From: Korobacter sp963703075
GTDB taxonomy: Bacteria > Acidobacteriota > Terriglobia > Terriglobales > Acidobacteriaceae
Direction: 5' to 3'
Assembly (NCBI GenBank): GCA_963703075.1
Contig: OY969786.1
Span: 248,001-312,000 of the forward strand
DNA: 64,000 bases
Positions 42,823 to 52,575 of the stretch are shown here, one piece after another. Both the position numbers and the translations under genes were made by a program. Numbering within the stretch: the first letter of the stretch is position 1; each line of letters begins with the position of its first letter. Under the pieces are notes generated by a model. The model was not told where the DNA came from, searched no databases, and was given only the letters and a program-made list of their open reading frames with translations.

Positions 42823-44061
42823 ATGAGCGAGAAAAAAGATCTCCGAATCCAGTTCAATGAAGAGCCGACGAACAATGCGAAGATCAAGGTCATTGGCGTC
42901 GGCGGCGGCGGCACCAACGCGGTGAACCGCATGATCGACGCCAAGCTCGAAGGCGTCGAGTTCCTGGTAGCCAACACGGACCTGCAGGCGCTCAAGCTTT
43001 CGCGCGCCGGCAGCAAAATCCAGCTCGGCGTGAAGCTGACCAACGGACTCGGCGCGGGCGCAAATCCCGAAGTCGGACGAAAAGCAGCGCTCGAAGATGC
43101 CGACCGCATCATCGAGGCGTTGGAAGGCGCGGACATGGTGTTCGTCACCACCGGCCTGGGCGGCGGCACGGGCACAGGCGCGGCGCCGATCATTGCCTCG
43201 CTGGCGAGCGAGATGGGCGCGCTAACCGTCGGAGTAGTCACGAAGCCGTTTGCCTTTGAAGGACGGCGGCGGCAATCGCAGGCGGAGCGCGGACTCGACG
43301 AGCTGCTGGAATCGGTGGACACCATGATCGTGATCCCCAACGAAAAGCTGCTGGCGGTGGCGCGCGACGCCGGCTTCTTCGAATCGTTCCGCGTGGCTGA
43401 CGACATCCTCCGCCAGGCGGTACAGGGCATTTCCGACATCATCACGATTCCCGGCATCATCAACCGCGACTTCGCCGACGTGAAGACGATCATGGCAGGC
43501 ATGGGTTATGCGGTGATGGGCACGGCGACCGCGAGGGGCGACCGTCGCGCGATCGAAGCAGCGCAGGAGGCGATCGCTTCGCCGCTGCTCGAGGCCGGGG
43601 CGATCGATGGCGCACGTGGCATCCTGATCAACGTGACCGGATCGAGCACGCTGAAACTGGCCGAAGTAAACGAGGCTTCGACGATCATTCAAACTGCGGC
43701 GCACGAAGACGCGAACATCATCTTCGGTGCGGTGCTCGACGAGCGTATGAAGGACGAGGTGAAGATCACGGTCATCGCCACCGGCTTCAAGGGCGAGGCG
43801 CACCGTCCAGACCACGCTCACGTGTCGATGGTCTCGCAGGCCATCAATACGGCGCGAACCGCGACCGGGTTCCAGGTGAAAGGCACAACCAGCACGCCGG
43901 TCATTTCGCAGCGTGTGTCGGAGCCGGAGCCGGTGCAATCGGCGCCGGAGCCACAAGCGCGGGCAGCCGTGGCGCCGCCGCCGCGCGAGACGCAGAAACA
44001 GGGCTACGACCAGGACGAGTTGGACGTGCCCGCGTTCATGCGCAAACGTGGAGATATGTAA
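42823..44061 (+). CDS. ftsZ: Cell division protein FtsZ
   Basis: FtsZ is the tubulin homologue that forms the division ring. The 412-residue product has the GTP-binding tubulin signature GLGGGTGTGAAPIIA, the N-terminal VIGVGGGGTNAVNRMI motif, the T7 synergy-like region (DFADVKTIMAGMGYAVMGTA), a short variable linker and the C-terminal interaction peptide (ELDVPAFMRKRGDM). The 105-base gap after ftsA may hold an additional promoter. It is followed by a strong terminator. Confidence 0.97.
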   Translation: MSEKKDLRIQFNEEPTNNAKIKVIGVGGGGTNAVNRMIDAKLEGVEFLVANTDLQALKLSRAGSKIQLGVKLTNGLGAGANPEVGRKAALEDADRIIEALEGADMVFVTTGLGGGTGTGAAPIIASLASEMGALTVGVVTKPFAFEGRRRQSQAERGLDELLESVDTMIVIPNEKLLAVARDAGFFESFRVADDILRQAVQGISDIITIPGIINRDFADVKTIMAGMGYAVMGTATARGDRRAIEAAQEAIASPLLEAGAIDGARGILINVTGSSTLKLAEVNEASTIIQTAAHEDANIIFGAVLDERMKDEVKITVIATGFKGEAHRPDHAHVSMVSQAINTARTATGFQVKGTTSTPVISQRVSEPEPVQSAPEPQARAAVAPPPRETQKQGYDQDELDVPAFMRKRGDM

Positions 44062-44073
44062 ATCGGTCGGTAA

Positions 44074-44099
44074 AAAAGGCCGCCTGCGGGCGGCCTTTT
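44074..44099 (+). terminator. Intrinsic terminator after ftsZ
   Basis: AAAAGGCCGCC (44074-44084) and GGGCGGCCTTTT (44088-44099) form a long GC stem with a TGC loop. It also covers the convergent S9 peptidase gene ending at 44121. Confidence 0.9.
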
Positions 44100-44120
44100 C
44101 GCTTGAGCGGCAAAAAACGA

Positions 44121-46055
44121 CTACTGCTTGAGGTACTTGTCGAACCACTCGACGGTCCGTTGCAGGGCATCGATGCGGTTCTCGCGCTTGCGGAAGCCGT
44201 GGCCCTCGTTGGGGTAGTAGGTCACGTCCACGGTCTTGCCGCCCTTCTTCAGGATTTCGACAATCTGCTCCGCCTCTTCCTTCGGAACACGGATATCGTT
44301 GTCGCCCTGCAAGACCAGCAGCGGCGCCTTGTCGTCGCGGATGAACTTAATCGGCGAGGCATTCTCGTACACCGATTTGTCTTTCTCCGGATCTCCCAGC
44401 AGTGATTTTTCATACTGCTGCAGGAAAGGATCTTCATGCTGCAGCATGGTGTACCAGTCGATGATGCCGTACGACTCGACGGCCGCGGCCCAGAGATCGG
44501 GCGTTTTGCCGACCGCCATCAGCGTCATGTAGCCACCGTAAGAGCCGCCGGTGATGCCGACCTTCTGCGCGTTCACGTAGCCGGTTTCAATGAGGAACTG
44601 TCGGGCTGCGACTTCGTCTTTCAGATCGCCGCCACCGAGGTCCTGGTAATTCGCTTTCTGGAACTCGATGCCGTAGCCGGTAGAACCACGCACGTTGGGG
44701 GCGATGCAGATGTAGCCGCGCGATGCGAGAGCGGCCGCGGTGGCGTTAAACGTGTCGACGGTTTGGCCGGTGGGACCGCCATGGGGAAGCACGATGCCGG
44801 GATTGCTGCCATCGCGCTTGAGGTTCGTTGGTACCCAGAGAAGTGCGCTGATGATTTTTCCGTCGAAGCTTTTGTAGTGCACGATCTGCGATTGCGGCAA
44901 CGATTCCGGATTGAGCGAAGCCAGCGCAGAGTAGGTGAGCTGCGTGCCTTTGTTAGCGCGTACGTCGTAGCTCCAGAGATCGGAAGGGCGGCGTGAACTC
45001 TGATGCGAGAGCAGCAGGCGGGTTCCATCGGGTGACCACGGAGTCGGGCTGGCTTCCTGCCCGGTGAGGCCTTCCGGCATGTTCAGGCGATTGCATTTCA
45101 GTGAAGCGCGCTCGCAGAGGAAGACGTCGTTGCGGCCATCCTGGTTGACCTCGTAGGTGAAGCGCTTGCCATCGGGGGAGAAGAAAGCCGCACTGGCCTC
45201 CCATCCGGTGTTCGTGACCCAGGTGATTTTCTTAGTCGCAATCTCGAGCAGGGCAATGTTGGAAGAGCCGGTCTTCTGGTTCGATTGAAGCAGCGCGGTG
45301 CGGCCGTCGGGCGAAAGCGAATTGGCAGAGAACTGCGCTTCCTTTTCGTGCGGAGTCAGGTTCTCCGCTTGCCCGGTGGCGACGTCGATGCGATAGACCG
45401 AGGCATCGGTGAAGCCGGGGTTGATGCGCTGCACGAGCAGGCTCTTGCCGTCCGGAAACCAGGCGGCGATGCTCCACAGGTAGCCGGGCGTTTTTTCGTT
45501 GGTGAGATTGCGGACGGCGTGCGAGTTCCAGTCGAGCAGGGCGATGTCGTTGGTGGAACCGGTCTTGGATTTGTAGACCACGGCGAGCGACTTTCCGTCG
45601 GGCGAAAAATCGTACTGTTGAACCGCCGCATCGGGTTGCTGGAAGTGGTTTTCGACGGCGCCGCCGTTGGCCGGAACCGTCATGAGCTGCCACATCTCAT
45701 TGCCGCCCAGGTCCTGACGATAGGTGATCCATTTACCGTCGCGGGTGAAGCGAGGGTCAGTTTGCGATTCCTTTGAATATGACATCTGCAAAAAGAATCC
45801 GCCGCTCGGGGCAAATTTCCACACGTTCTGGTTGCCGGTCATGTCGGTGGTAAAGACAATCTCTTTGCCGTCGGAGGACCACGCGCCACCCGCGGCACGA
45901 CGACTGTAAAAGAGGTCGTCGACGGGCACCGGCCGAGCGCCCGGATTGGTGGACGAGGTGATTGAATGCGGGTCGGTGGGCTGACGATCGTTCGGGCCCT
46001 CAGCAAGCGCCAGGCAGGCAATGGAAAGAAGGATAAAAATCGCGAGACGTCGCAT
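44121..46055 (-). CDS. Exported S9 family prolyl oligopeptidase-type peptidase
   Basis: The 644-residue protein starts with a signal peptide (LAIFILLSIACLALAEG). The N-terminal ~370 residues form a TolB/WD-type propeller (FAPSGGFFLQMSYSKESQTD; TYEVNQDGRNDVFL). The C-terminal alpha/beta-hydrolase has the catalytic Ser in GGSYGGYMTLM near residue 505, Asp in LQGDNDIRVPKEE near 585 and His in NEGHGFRKREN near 617. It should cleave small peptides, probably outside the cytoplasm. AAGGAG before the ATG supports this start. Confidence 0.93.
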   Translation of the reverse strand: MRRLAIFILLSIACLALAEGPNDRQPTDPHSITSSTNPGARPVPVDDLFYSRRAAGGAWSSDGKEIVFTTDMTGNQNVWKFAPSGGFFLQMSYSKESQTDPRFTRDGKWITYRQDLGGNEMWQLMTVPANGGAVENHFQQPDAAVQQYDFSPDGKSLAVVYKSKTGSTNDIALLDWNSHAVRNLTNEKTPGYLWSIAAWFPDGKSLLVQRINPGFTDASVYRIDVATGQAENLTPHEKEAQFSANSLSPDGRTALLQSNQKTGSSNIALLEIATKKITWVTNTGWEASAAFFSPDGKRFTYEVNQDGRNDVFLCERASLKCNRLNMPEGLTGQEASPTPWSPDGTRLLLSHQSSRRPSDLWSYDVRANKGTQLTYSALASLNPESLPQSQIVHYKSFDGKIISALLWVPTNLKRDGSNPGIVLPHGGPTGQTVDTFNATAAALASRGYICIAPNVRGSTGYGIEFQKANYQDLGGGDLKDEVAARQFLIETGYVNAQKVGITGGSYGGYMTLMAVGKTPDLWAAAVESYGIIDWYTMLQHEDPFLQQYEKSLLGDPEKDKSVYENASPIKFIRDDKAPLLVLQGDNDIRVPKEEAEQIVEILKKGGKTVDVTYYPNEGHGFRKRENRIDALQRTVEWFDKYLKQ

Positions 46056-46326
46056 GAGGCTCCTTAACTATCGGTTGGCCATTCTAGCGACTTGGAGAGA
46101 AATGGAAAAGCGCGCGGGGAGCCAAAACCCCATCCTGGTGATCAGGATGGAGGGAAAGGCACCCCTCCTAAAGGGTTCCGTTGGTGGCGTCGGATTTCGT
46201 CAAAAGATCGAAGGGGGTTATGCCGCAGACGCTATACTGTACGGTGCCGGAGCGGTGCTTTCCCGCATCGATTCGCTCCGGGTTCCATCTAATTGAGTAG
46301 CGCTTTCATGGGGGAGTTGTTCATTC
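46056..46326. other. Divergent intergenic region between the S9 peptidase and sucA
   Basis: No gene is seen. The region holds TAGAAT on the - strand (plus 46082-46087) for the peptidase, a CCCCATCCTGGTGATCAGGATGG hairpin near 46129-46151, and TATACT (46233-46238) as a possible -10 for sucA. Confidence 0.5.
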
Positions 46327-48789
46327 GTGTCAACCGCAACGATCAACGTGGCAAGTGAGAAACAGGAGCGCATCCTGGACGCGTTCCGGCGATGGGGACA
46401 CCTGCAGGCTAACCTCGATCCGCTTGGGCACTTCAAGCCGATGGCGCATCCCGACCTGGAGTTCCCGGAAGAAGAATCCGAGTTTGCGCGCAAGATTTAC
46501 TGCGGGACAGTGGGCGTGGAGTTCATGCACATCGCCGATCCCGAGAAGCGGCGCTGGCTGCAGGAGAAATTCGAGTCGGAGCCTGCGCCGGTTGATCGAC
46601 AGAGGATCCTCGAAGGTCTGCTGCGGGCGGACCTGTTTGAGCAGATGTTGCAGTCGCGTTATATCGGTACCAAGCGCTACTCGCTCGAAGGCAACACCTC
46701 GCTGATTCCGCTGCTGCACGAGATTTTGAATACCGCCGCGGAAGAGGGAGCGGAGCAGGCAGTGATGGCGATGAGCCATCGCGGACGGCTGAACGTAATC
46801 GTGAACGTGGTGAACCGGCCGGCAGCGGAGATCTTTGCGGGCTTTGAAGACGTGGATCCGCGCAGCGTGCTGGGTGGCGGCGATGTGAAGTATCACATAG
46901 GATCGACCGGCGATTACACCGCGGCCAACGGCAAGGCAGTCCACATTCACCTCGCTTCCAATCCCAGTCATCTTGAGGCGGTCAACCCGGTGGCGGCGGG
47001 ACGGGTGCGCGCCAAGCAGCAACGCATAGGCGAAGGCGCGCACGAGAAGGTCGTTCCCCTCATCATGCATGGGGACACGGCGTTCGCCGGGCAGGGCATC
47101 GTGGCGGAAACCCTGAACCTCGAGCACCTGCCGGGCTTCGACATTGGCGGAACCGTGCACGTGATCGCCAACAACCTGATTGGCTTCACTGCGAGTCCGC
47201 GCGAGGCCTACTCGTCGCGCTATTCATCGGACATTGCGAAGCGGCTGCCGATGCCGATTATCCACGTGAACGCGGAAGATCCGGATGCAGTGGTGCGGGT
47301 CGGTCGTATTGCGATGGAATACCGCAACGCATTTGCCAGCGACGTGCTGGTGGACTTGATCGGCTTTCGCCGCCACGGGCACAGCGAAGTGGACGACCCG
47401 ACCATTACCCAGCCGATCGTCTATCGCAAGATCAAAGACATGCCGCTGATCTCAGAGACGTACGCGGCGAAGATTGGCGCGGACACGAAGGACATCGCGG
47501 CCACGGTGACTGCGGAGTGGGATGCGGCGCAAAAAGAAGGCCGCGCCATGCAGAAAAAGCCGTCGATGCGCGACCTTCCGGCGTACTGGAACGCGTTCAA
47601 GGGTGGTCCCTACAACCCGTCGTACGAAGTCGATACCGGGATGAGCGCGGAAGAGTTGTTGAAGATCACCGAAGGGATTACGAGTTATCCGGCCGATTTC
47701 AACATTCATCCCAAGGTGCAGAAGCTGCTGGAACAGCGTCGCGAAATGGGTGAAGGGAAGAAGCCGCTGGACTACGGCATGGCCGAGGCGCTGGCTTTCG
47801 GATCGCTGGTCAAGGCGGGCGTTCCGGTGCGGTTGAGCGGGCAGGATTCCAAGCGCGGGACGTTTAATCAGCGGCATTCCGTCCTGGTTGATATCGAGAA
47901 CGAGAACGAATACATGCCCCTGGCGCATCTCGCGCCGGACCAGGCTTGGATCGAGATTTACAGCTCCGAACTTTCCGAAGCCGCGGTCATGGGCTTCGAA
48001 TATGGCTTCGCCCGCGATTTTCCCGAGGCGCTGGTGATGTGGGAGGCGCAGTTCGGCGATTTCGCCAATGGCGCGCAGATCATCATCGACCAATTCCTGG
48101 TGGCCGGCGAAGATAAGTGGGACTTGCTGTCAGGCGTGGTGCTGCTGCTGCCGCACGGGCATGAGGGCCAGGGGCCGGAACACTCGAGCGCGCGCATCGA
48201 GCGCTATCTGCAACTGTGTGCCCGCGACAATATGCAGGTCTGCCAGCCTTCGGATGCGGGACAATACTTCCACCTGCTGCGCCGCCAGGCGTTGCGCAAG
48301 TGGCGCAAGCCGCTGATCTGTTTTACCCCGAAGAGCATGCTGCGGCATCCGGAGGCGGTATCGCCCTTAAGCGACCTGAGCCGTCCGCGGTTTGAGACGG
48401 TGGTGCTCGATCGTGAAGTGCAGAACGCCGAGCGCGTCCTGCTCTGCAGTGGCAAGATCGGTCACGAGCTGAAGATGGAACGCCGCCGGCGCCAGGACGA
48501 TTCGACGGCCATCCTGCTGCTCGACCAGATTTACCCGTTCCCAGAGGCTGACCTGGAGCAGGCACTGAACCAGCATGCGCAGGCACGCGATTTCGTATGG
48601 GTGCAGGAAGAGCCGGCGAACATGGGCGCGCTGTCGTTCGTCGAGCCGCGACTGCATCGCCTGATCGGCCCGGGGGTGAGAACCATCAAGCGGGCGGCCA
48701 GCGCTACCCCGGCGACGGGATCCCACAAGGCGCACGAACTGGAGCAAAAGACGCTCCTGAACATGGCATTTACCACGATAAAAAGCTGA
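46327..48789 (+). CDS. sucA: 2-oxoglutarate dehydrogenase E1 component
   Basis: E1 decarboxylates 2-oxoglutarate with thiamine diphosphate in the TCA cycle. The 820-residue product lacks most of the N-terminal arm of the E. coli enzyme but has the start of the family (RWGHLQANLDPLGHF), the active-site region AMSHRGRLNVIVNVVNRPA, HLASNPSHLEAVNPVAAGR, LIMHGDTAFAGQG, GFRRHGHSEVDDP, and the pyrimidine-binding SGQDSKRGTFNQRHSV with LLPHGHEGQGPEHSS. A GTG start at 46327 is used. E2 (sucB) does not follow; a TonB-dependent receptor does. Confidence 0.95.
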   Translation: MSTATINVASEKQERILDAFRRWGHLQANLDPLGHFKPMAHPDLEFPEEESEFARKIYCGTVGVEFMHIADPEKRRWLQEKFESEPAPVDRQRILEGLLRADLFEQMLQSRYIGTKRYSLEGNTSLIPLLHEILNTAAEEGAEQAVMAMSHRGRLNVIVNVVNRPAAEIFAGFEDVDPRSVLGGGDVKYHIGSTGDYTAANGKAVHIHLASNPSHLEAVNPVAAGRVRAKQQRIGEGAHEKVVPLIMHGDTAFAGQGIVAETLNLEHLPGFDIGGTVHVIANNLIGFTASPREAYSSRYSSDIAKRLPMPIIHVNAEDPDAVVRVGRIAMEYRNAFASDVLVDLIGFRRHGHSEVDDPTITQPIVYRKIKDMPLISETYAAKIGADTKDIAATVTAEWDAAQKEGRAMQKKPSMRDLPAYWNAFKGGPYNPSYEVDTGMSAEELLKITEGITSYPADFNIHPKVQKLLEQRREMGEGKKPLDYGMAEALAFGSLVKAGVPVRLSGQDSKRGTFNQRHSVLVDIENENEYMPLAHLAPDQAWIEIYSSELSEAAVMGFEYGFARDFPEALVMWEAQFGDFANGAQIIIDQFLVAGEDKWDLLSGVVLLLPHGHEGQGPEHSSARIERYLQLCARDNMQVCQPSDAGQYFHLLRRQALRKWRKPLICFTPKSMLRHPEAVSPLSDLSRPRFETVVLDREVQNAERVLLCSGKIGHELKMERRRRQDDSTAILLLDQIYPFPEADLEQALNQHAQARDFVWVQEEPANMGALSFVEPRLHRLIGPGVRTIKRAASATPATGSHKAHELEQKTLLNMAFTTIKS

Positions 48790-48811
48790 TTTGGCCCCAT
48801 TCTGAGCTTAC

Positions 48812-48837
48812 AAAGCCGCGCCGCGAGGTGCGGCTTT
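48812..48837 (+). terminator. Intrinsic terminator after sucA
   Basis: AAAGCCGC (48812-48819) pairs with GCGGCTTT (48830-48837), followed by TGC. Confidence 0.75.
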
Positions 48838-48902
48838 TGCGTGATGAAACCGGCAAGATCTGGGACGAAAGTTCCCCCGATTCGCCTCCAAAATATGAAA
48901 TT

Positions 48903-48930
48903 TTGAAGGTCTCTGTAGGCGAGTTATAGA
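48903..48930 (+). promoter_or_regulatory. Promoter of the TonB-dependent receptor
   Basis: TTGAAG (48903-48908), 16 bases, TATAGA (48925-48930). The transcript would have a 5' leader of about 135 bases before the ATG at 49073. Confidence 0.5.
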
Positions 48931-49072
48931 TTCTCGTATTCATTTGTAAATAGACTCTCCATCTCTATGAAAACAAACAGGCTACTTTGGTTACCGTCGT
49001 GCAGTGACTTACTCCAGGTATTGAGCTCCCACGAAAACGATCAGTGCCTACCTAGAAGCGGAGAGAGACTGA

Positions 49073-52000
49073 ATGAGCACATATTTGAAGAAGCTGACGA
49101 TCTTAGGTCTGCTGATGCTGGCAGCGGTATTTGCGCTGGGCCAAGCGATCAGCGGTGACCTGATTGGTACAGTTCGAGACAATTCGGGCGCAGTGCTGCC
49201 GAACGTCACCGTAGAAGTGGCGAACTTGGCGACTGGCCAGAAGCAGGCTCAGCAAACGACATCCGTCGGCGAGTATCACTTCATCAACTTGCCGGTTGGT
49301 CATTACAAGGTCACGGTCAACGCGAGCAGCCTCAGCGGAGGTTTCGCGGACGTCGAAGTGCAGTTGAACAAGACTGCGACGGCCAACGTGGTCGCGCAAG
49401 TCGCGGGCGCCGGTACGACGGTCGAAGTCACGGGCCAAACCGAATCGATCGACACCACCACGGCGCAGATTCAAAACACGTATGAGTTGAAGGAAACGCA
49501 GGATCTTCCTTCGGCGTCCCAAGGTTTGGGCGTACTGAACCTTTCGCTGCTGGATGCGGGCGTGGCGAGCGCGGGCGGTATCGGCGTTGGCACCGGCCCT
49601 TCGGTTTCGGGTCAGCGTCCCCGCAACAATAACTTCACCGTAGAAGGCGTGGATAACAACAGCAAGTCGGTAACGGGTCCGGTGGTCACGATCCCGAACG
49701 ACGCGGTGCAGAACTTCACCGTGCTGCAGAACCAGTTCAATCCCGAATTCGGACACTCCTCGGGTGGACAGTTCAACCAGACGATCGTCAGCGGCACGAA
49801 CCGTTTTCACGGCCGCTTGTATGAGTACTTCCAGAACCGCGATCTGAACGGAATCGACGCGTCGGTTGCGCGTACGCAAACGGGCACCCCTTTCAATCCG
49901 CGCTTCGACAACAACCGCTTCGGTGGCCAAGTCGGCGGACCGATCATCAAAGATAAGTTGTTCTTCTTCACCAACCAGGAATACAACCCGGTGGGTAACG
50001 TGACCGGTTCGTATTATGTTTGCGCTCCGACGGCGCTGGGATATTCGCAGATTGCCGCTTTGGGCGGTGCCAACATCAATGCGAACAACCTGGCGATCTT
50101 CCAGAAGTACATCGGGACCGCTCCTTCTGCCGGTGGCCCGGGATGTACCGGCGATACCGCGGAAGGTGCTGATCCGAACAATAACCTGTTCGTGAGCTAT
50201 ACGCCGTATCTCAACGGGAATCCGGCTACCCCTAATCCCAATCCTTACAATGCAACGGGAGAGTACGAGCAGGGGCTCATCAATACGAACGGCTCCTATT
50301 TTGCGAACACCTACACCACCGCAAACAGCGTGGACTACAACATTTCGGACAAGGATCAACTGCGTGGCCGCTGGATTTACCAGCACTACACGAGTCTGGA
50401 TTTTGCGGCGAACCTGCCAACCTTCTGGACACCGCTTCCGGTCCGTGATCAGTTGATCGCGATCAACGAGTACCACACTTTCACTCCCTCGCTGACCAAC
50501 GAGTTCCGCCTGGGTTTCAACCGCAACACCCAGTACTACACGGTGGGCAACCAGACCTTCCCTGGTCTCGATCAGTTCCCGAACCTGCAGTTCTACGATA
50601 TCGGCGGCGCACAAATCGGCCCCGATGGGAACGCTCCGCAGTTCGGAGTACAGAACATCTATCAGGCAACGGAAAACTTGAGCTGGGTACACGGGCGCCA
50701 CAACTTCAAGTTCGGCGTTGAAGGCCGCAAGTATATTTCGCCCCAGGGCTTCACGCAGCGCGCCCGCGGCGATTACGAGTACAGCTACTTCAGCGAATAC
50801 CTGTTGGACAACATACCGGATGCACTGGGTGAACGTTCCACGGGTAGCAACACCTATTACGGTGACCAGAGCGCCATCTACGCCTATGCGAACGATGAAC
50901 TCAAAGTCAGCCAACACCTCACGTTAGATCTCGGAATTCGTTACGAATTTACTTCCGTGCCGTACTCCGAACGTCTACAGAGCCTGAACTCGGCTGCCAG
51001 CGTGCCTGGACTGATCAACTTCAACACGCCGCAACCGCAGTACACGAACTTTGCTCCTCGCATCGGCTTCGCATATTCCCCAGGTTCTTCGGGTGATACT
51101 TCGATTCGCGGTGGATTCGGCATCGCCTACGATGTGCTGTTCGATAACCTCGGACTCCTCTCGGTACCTCCGCAATTTGGTGGTACTTGCGACGTGGGCA
51201 ACGGGCCAACCTCAACCTGCCCCTACAGTACGAGTGGGTTCCTCGCGGGCGGCGGCTATCCCCCGGGTCAAGGGAGCGGTCTGAACACCTTCACCGACGT
51301 TTTGACGCAGCAGGAATCGACGGCCGGCTACGTTCCGAAGCAGCAGATTCCGTACACGGAGACCTGGAACCTCGGTATCCAGCACATCTTCGCCAACAAG
51401 TACACGGTAGAAGCGCGCTATGTAGGCACGCGTGGTGTTCACTTGCCGGTGCAGGACCAGATCAACAAAGCACCGTCAGTCACTCCGACCAACTACATTC
51501 CGACCTTCCTCACGCCACCTTCGGCGGCGCAGATTGCTGCCATTCAGCCGTTCGTAATTCCCGATACCGCACCGTACGTTCCGTCGTACGTTGCCGGATG
51601 CGTCACGGGGAATGCTTCTCCATGCTTCGTAAGCAACATCACGGCGTATGAGCCCTACGGCGGTTCTCTCTATCATGGCCTGCAGACGCAGGTTAGCCGC
51701 AACTTCACCAATGGCTTGCAGTTCCAGGCTGCCTGGGCCTGGAGCCATGCATGGGATAACTCAACCGCAGAAGTGTTCTCGACCCAGTTGACGCCTCGCC
51801 GTCCGCAGAACTCGCAGGACGTTGCGGCCGACTGGGGAACCTCTGCATTGGATCGCCGCCATCGCGTGACGGTGGAACTGCTCTACAACTACGCAGCGTT
51901 CAAGAATTCGAACTGGCTTGTGAAGAACGTCATTTCGAACTGGGAAGTTGCGCCGGTGTACACCTTCCAGTCTCCTGAGTACTGGACGGCCCAGAGCGGC

Positions 52001-52465
52001 GTGGATTCAAACCTGAACGGCGACTCTGCTCCGGATCGCCCGATCTACAATCCGGCGGGCGTCCCGGGAACGGGCACGGGCGTCACCTTGGTAACCGATC
52101 CGGGTACCGGCAACCAGTATTATCTTGCCGACAATCCGAACGCCATGTACATCCAGGCGGGTCGCGGAGCCTTGGCGAACACACCTCGTAACACGGTGGC
52201 TCTGCCGCACATCAACAACTTCGACTTGACCGCGGTGAAGCGTATCAACCTGACCGAACATCAGTCGGTTGAGTTCCAGGCCCAGGCGCTGAACGTCTTC
52301 AACCACTCGCAGTACATCGCGGGCGCAATCAGCAACGTTGCAGGCTACTCCTATACTTCGATCCCGACGTTTGTCCAGGTCACGGGATCGGACTTCAACC
52401 AGCCACAACTGACGTTCAGCAACAACCCACGTACGATGCAGCTGGTATTGAAGTACATCTTCTAG
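49073..52465 (+). CDS. Oar-like TonB-dependent receptor with carboxypeptidase-regulatory domain
   Basis: The 1130-residue outer-membrane protein has a signal sequence (LTILGLLMLAAVFALGQAIS), an N-terminal carboxypeptidase-regulatory-like domain (GTVRDNSGAVLPNVTVEVAN, VGEYHFINLPVGHYKVTVN), a plug (VSGQRPRNNNFTVEGVDNNS) and a long beta-barrel with many alternating aromatic strands, ending in TMQLVLKYIF, where the terminal Phe fits barrel insertion. Such Oar-type receptors are expanded in acidobacteria and presumably import large, perhaps glycan or peptide, ligands. Ligand unknown. No TonB-box is obvious by eye. A strong terminator follows. Confidence 0.93.
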   Translation: MSTYLKKLTILGLLMLAAVFALGQAISGDLIGTVRDNSGAVLPNVTVEVANLATGQKQAQQTTSVGEYHFINLPVGHYKVTVNASSLSGGFADVEVQLNKTATANVVAQVAGAGTTVEVTGQTESIDTTTAQIQNTYELKETQDLPSASQGLGVLNLSLLDAGVASAGGIGVGTGPSVSGQRPRNNNFTVEGVDNNSKSVTGPVVTIPNDAVQNFTVLQNQFNPEFGHSSGGQFNQTIVSGTNRFHGRLYEYFQNRDLNGIDASVARTQTGTPFNPRFDNNRFGGQVGGPIIKDKLFFFTNQEYNPVGNVTGSYYVCAPTALGYSQIAALGGANINANNLAIFQKYIGTAPSAGGPGCTGDTAEGADPNNNLFVSYTPYLNGNPATPNPNPYNATGEYEQGLINTNGSYFANTYTTANSVDYNISDKDQLRGRWIYQHYTSLDFAANLPTFWTPLPVRDQLIAINEYHTFTPSLTNEFRLGFNRNTQYYTVGNQTFPGLDQFPNLQFYDIGGAQIGPDGNAPQFGVQNIYQATENLSWVHGRHNFKFGVEGRKYISPQGFTQRARGDYEYSYFSEYLLDNIPDALGERSTGSNTYYGDQSAIYAYANDELKVSQHLTLDLGIRYEFTSVPYSERLQSLNSAASVPGLINFNTPQPQYTNFAPRIGFAYSPGSSGDTSIRGGFGIAYDVLFDNLGLLSVPPQFGGTCDVGNGPTSTCPYSTSGFLAGGGYPPGQGSGLNTFTDVLTQQESTAGYVPKQQIPYTETWNLGIQHIFANKYTVEARYVGTRGVHLPVQDQINKAPSVTPTNYIPTFLTPPSAAQIAAIQPFVIPDTAPYVPSYVAGCVTGNASPCFVSNITAYEPYGGSLYHGLQTQVSRNFTNGLQFQAAWAWSHAWDNSTAEVFSTQLTPRRPQNSQDVAADWGTSALDRRHRVTVELLYNYAAFKNSNWLVKNVISNWEVAPVYTFQSPEYWTAQSGVDSNLNGDSAPDRPIYNPAGVPGTGTGVTLVTDPGTGNQYYLADNPNAMYIQAGRGALANTPRNTVALPHINNFDLTAVKRINLTEHQSVEFQAQALNVFNHSQYIAGAISNVAGYSYTSIPTFVQVTGSDFNQPQLTFSNNPRTMQLVLKYIF

Positions 52466-52503
52466 ATTTAACTTTGTCGGGAGACGAAAGTCTCCTGGAC
52501 TTC

Positions 52504-52535
52504 AGGCCTGCCGGTTTTCGGCAGGCCTTTTTTTT
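52504..52535 (+). terminator. Intrinsic terminator after the receptor gene
   Basis: AGGCCTGCCG (52504-52513) and CGGCAGGCCT (52519-52528) form a 10-bp stem with loop GTTTT, followed by an eight-T run. Confidence 0.95.
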
Positions 52536-52575
52536 GCATGACGCGGAGACTGAGCTGACAGAGGGGAAATGGGAA

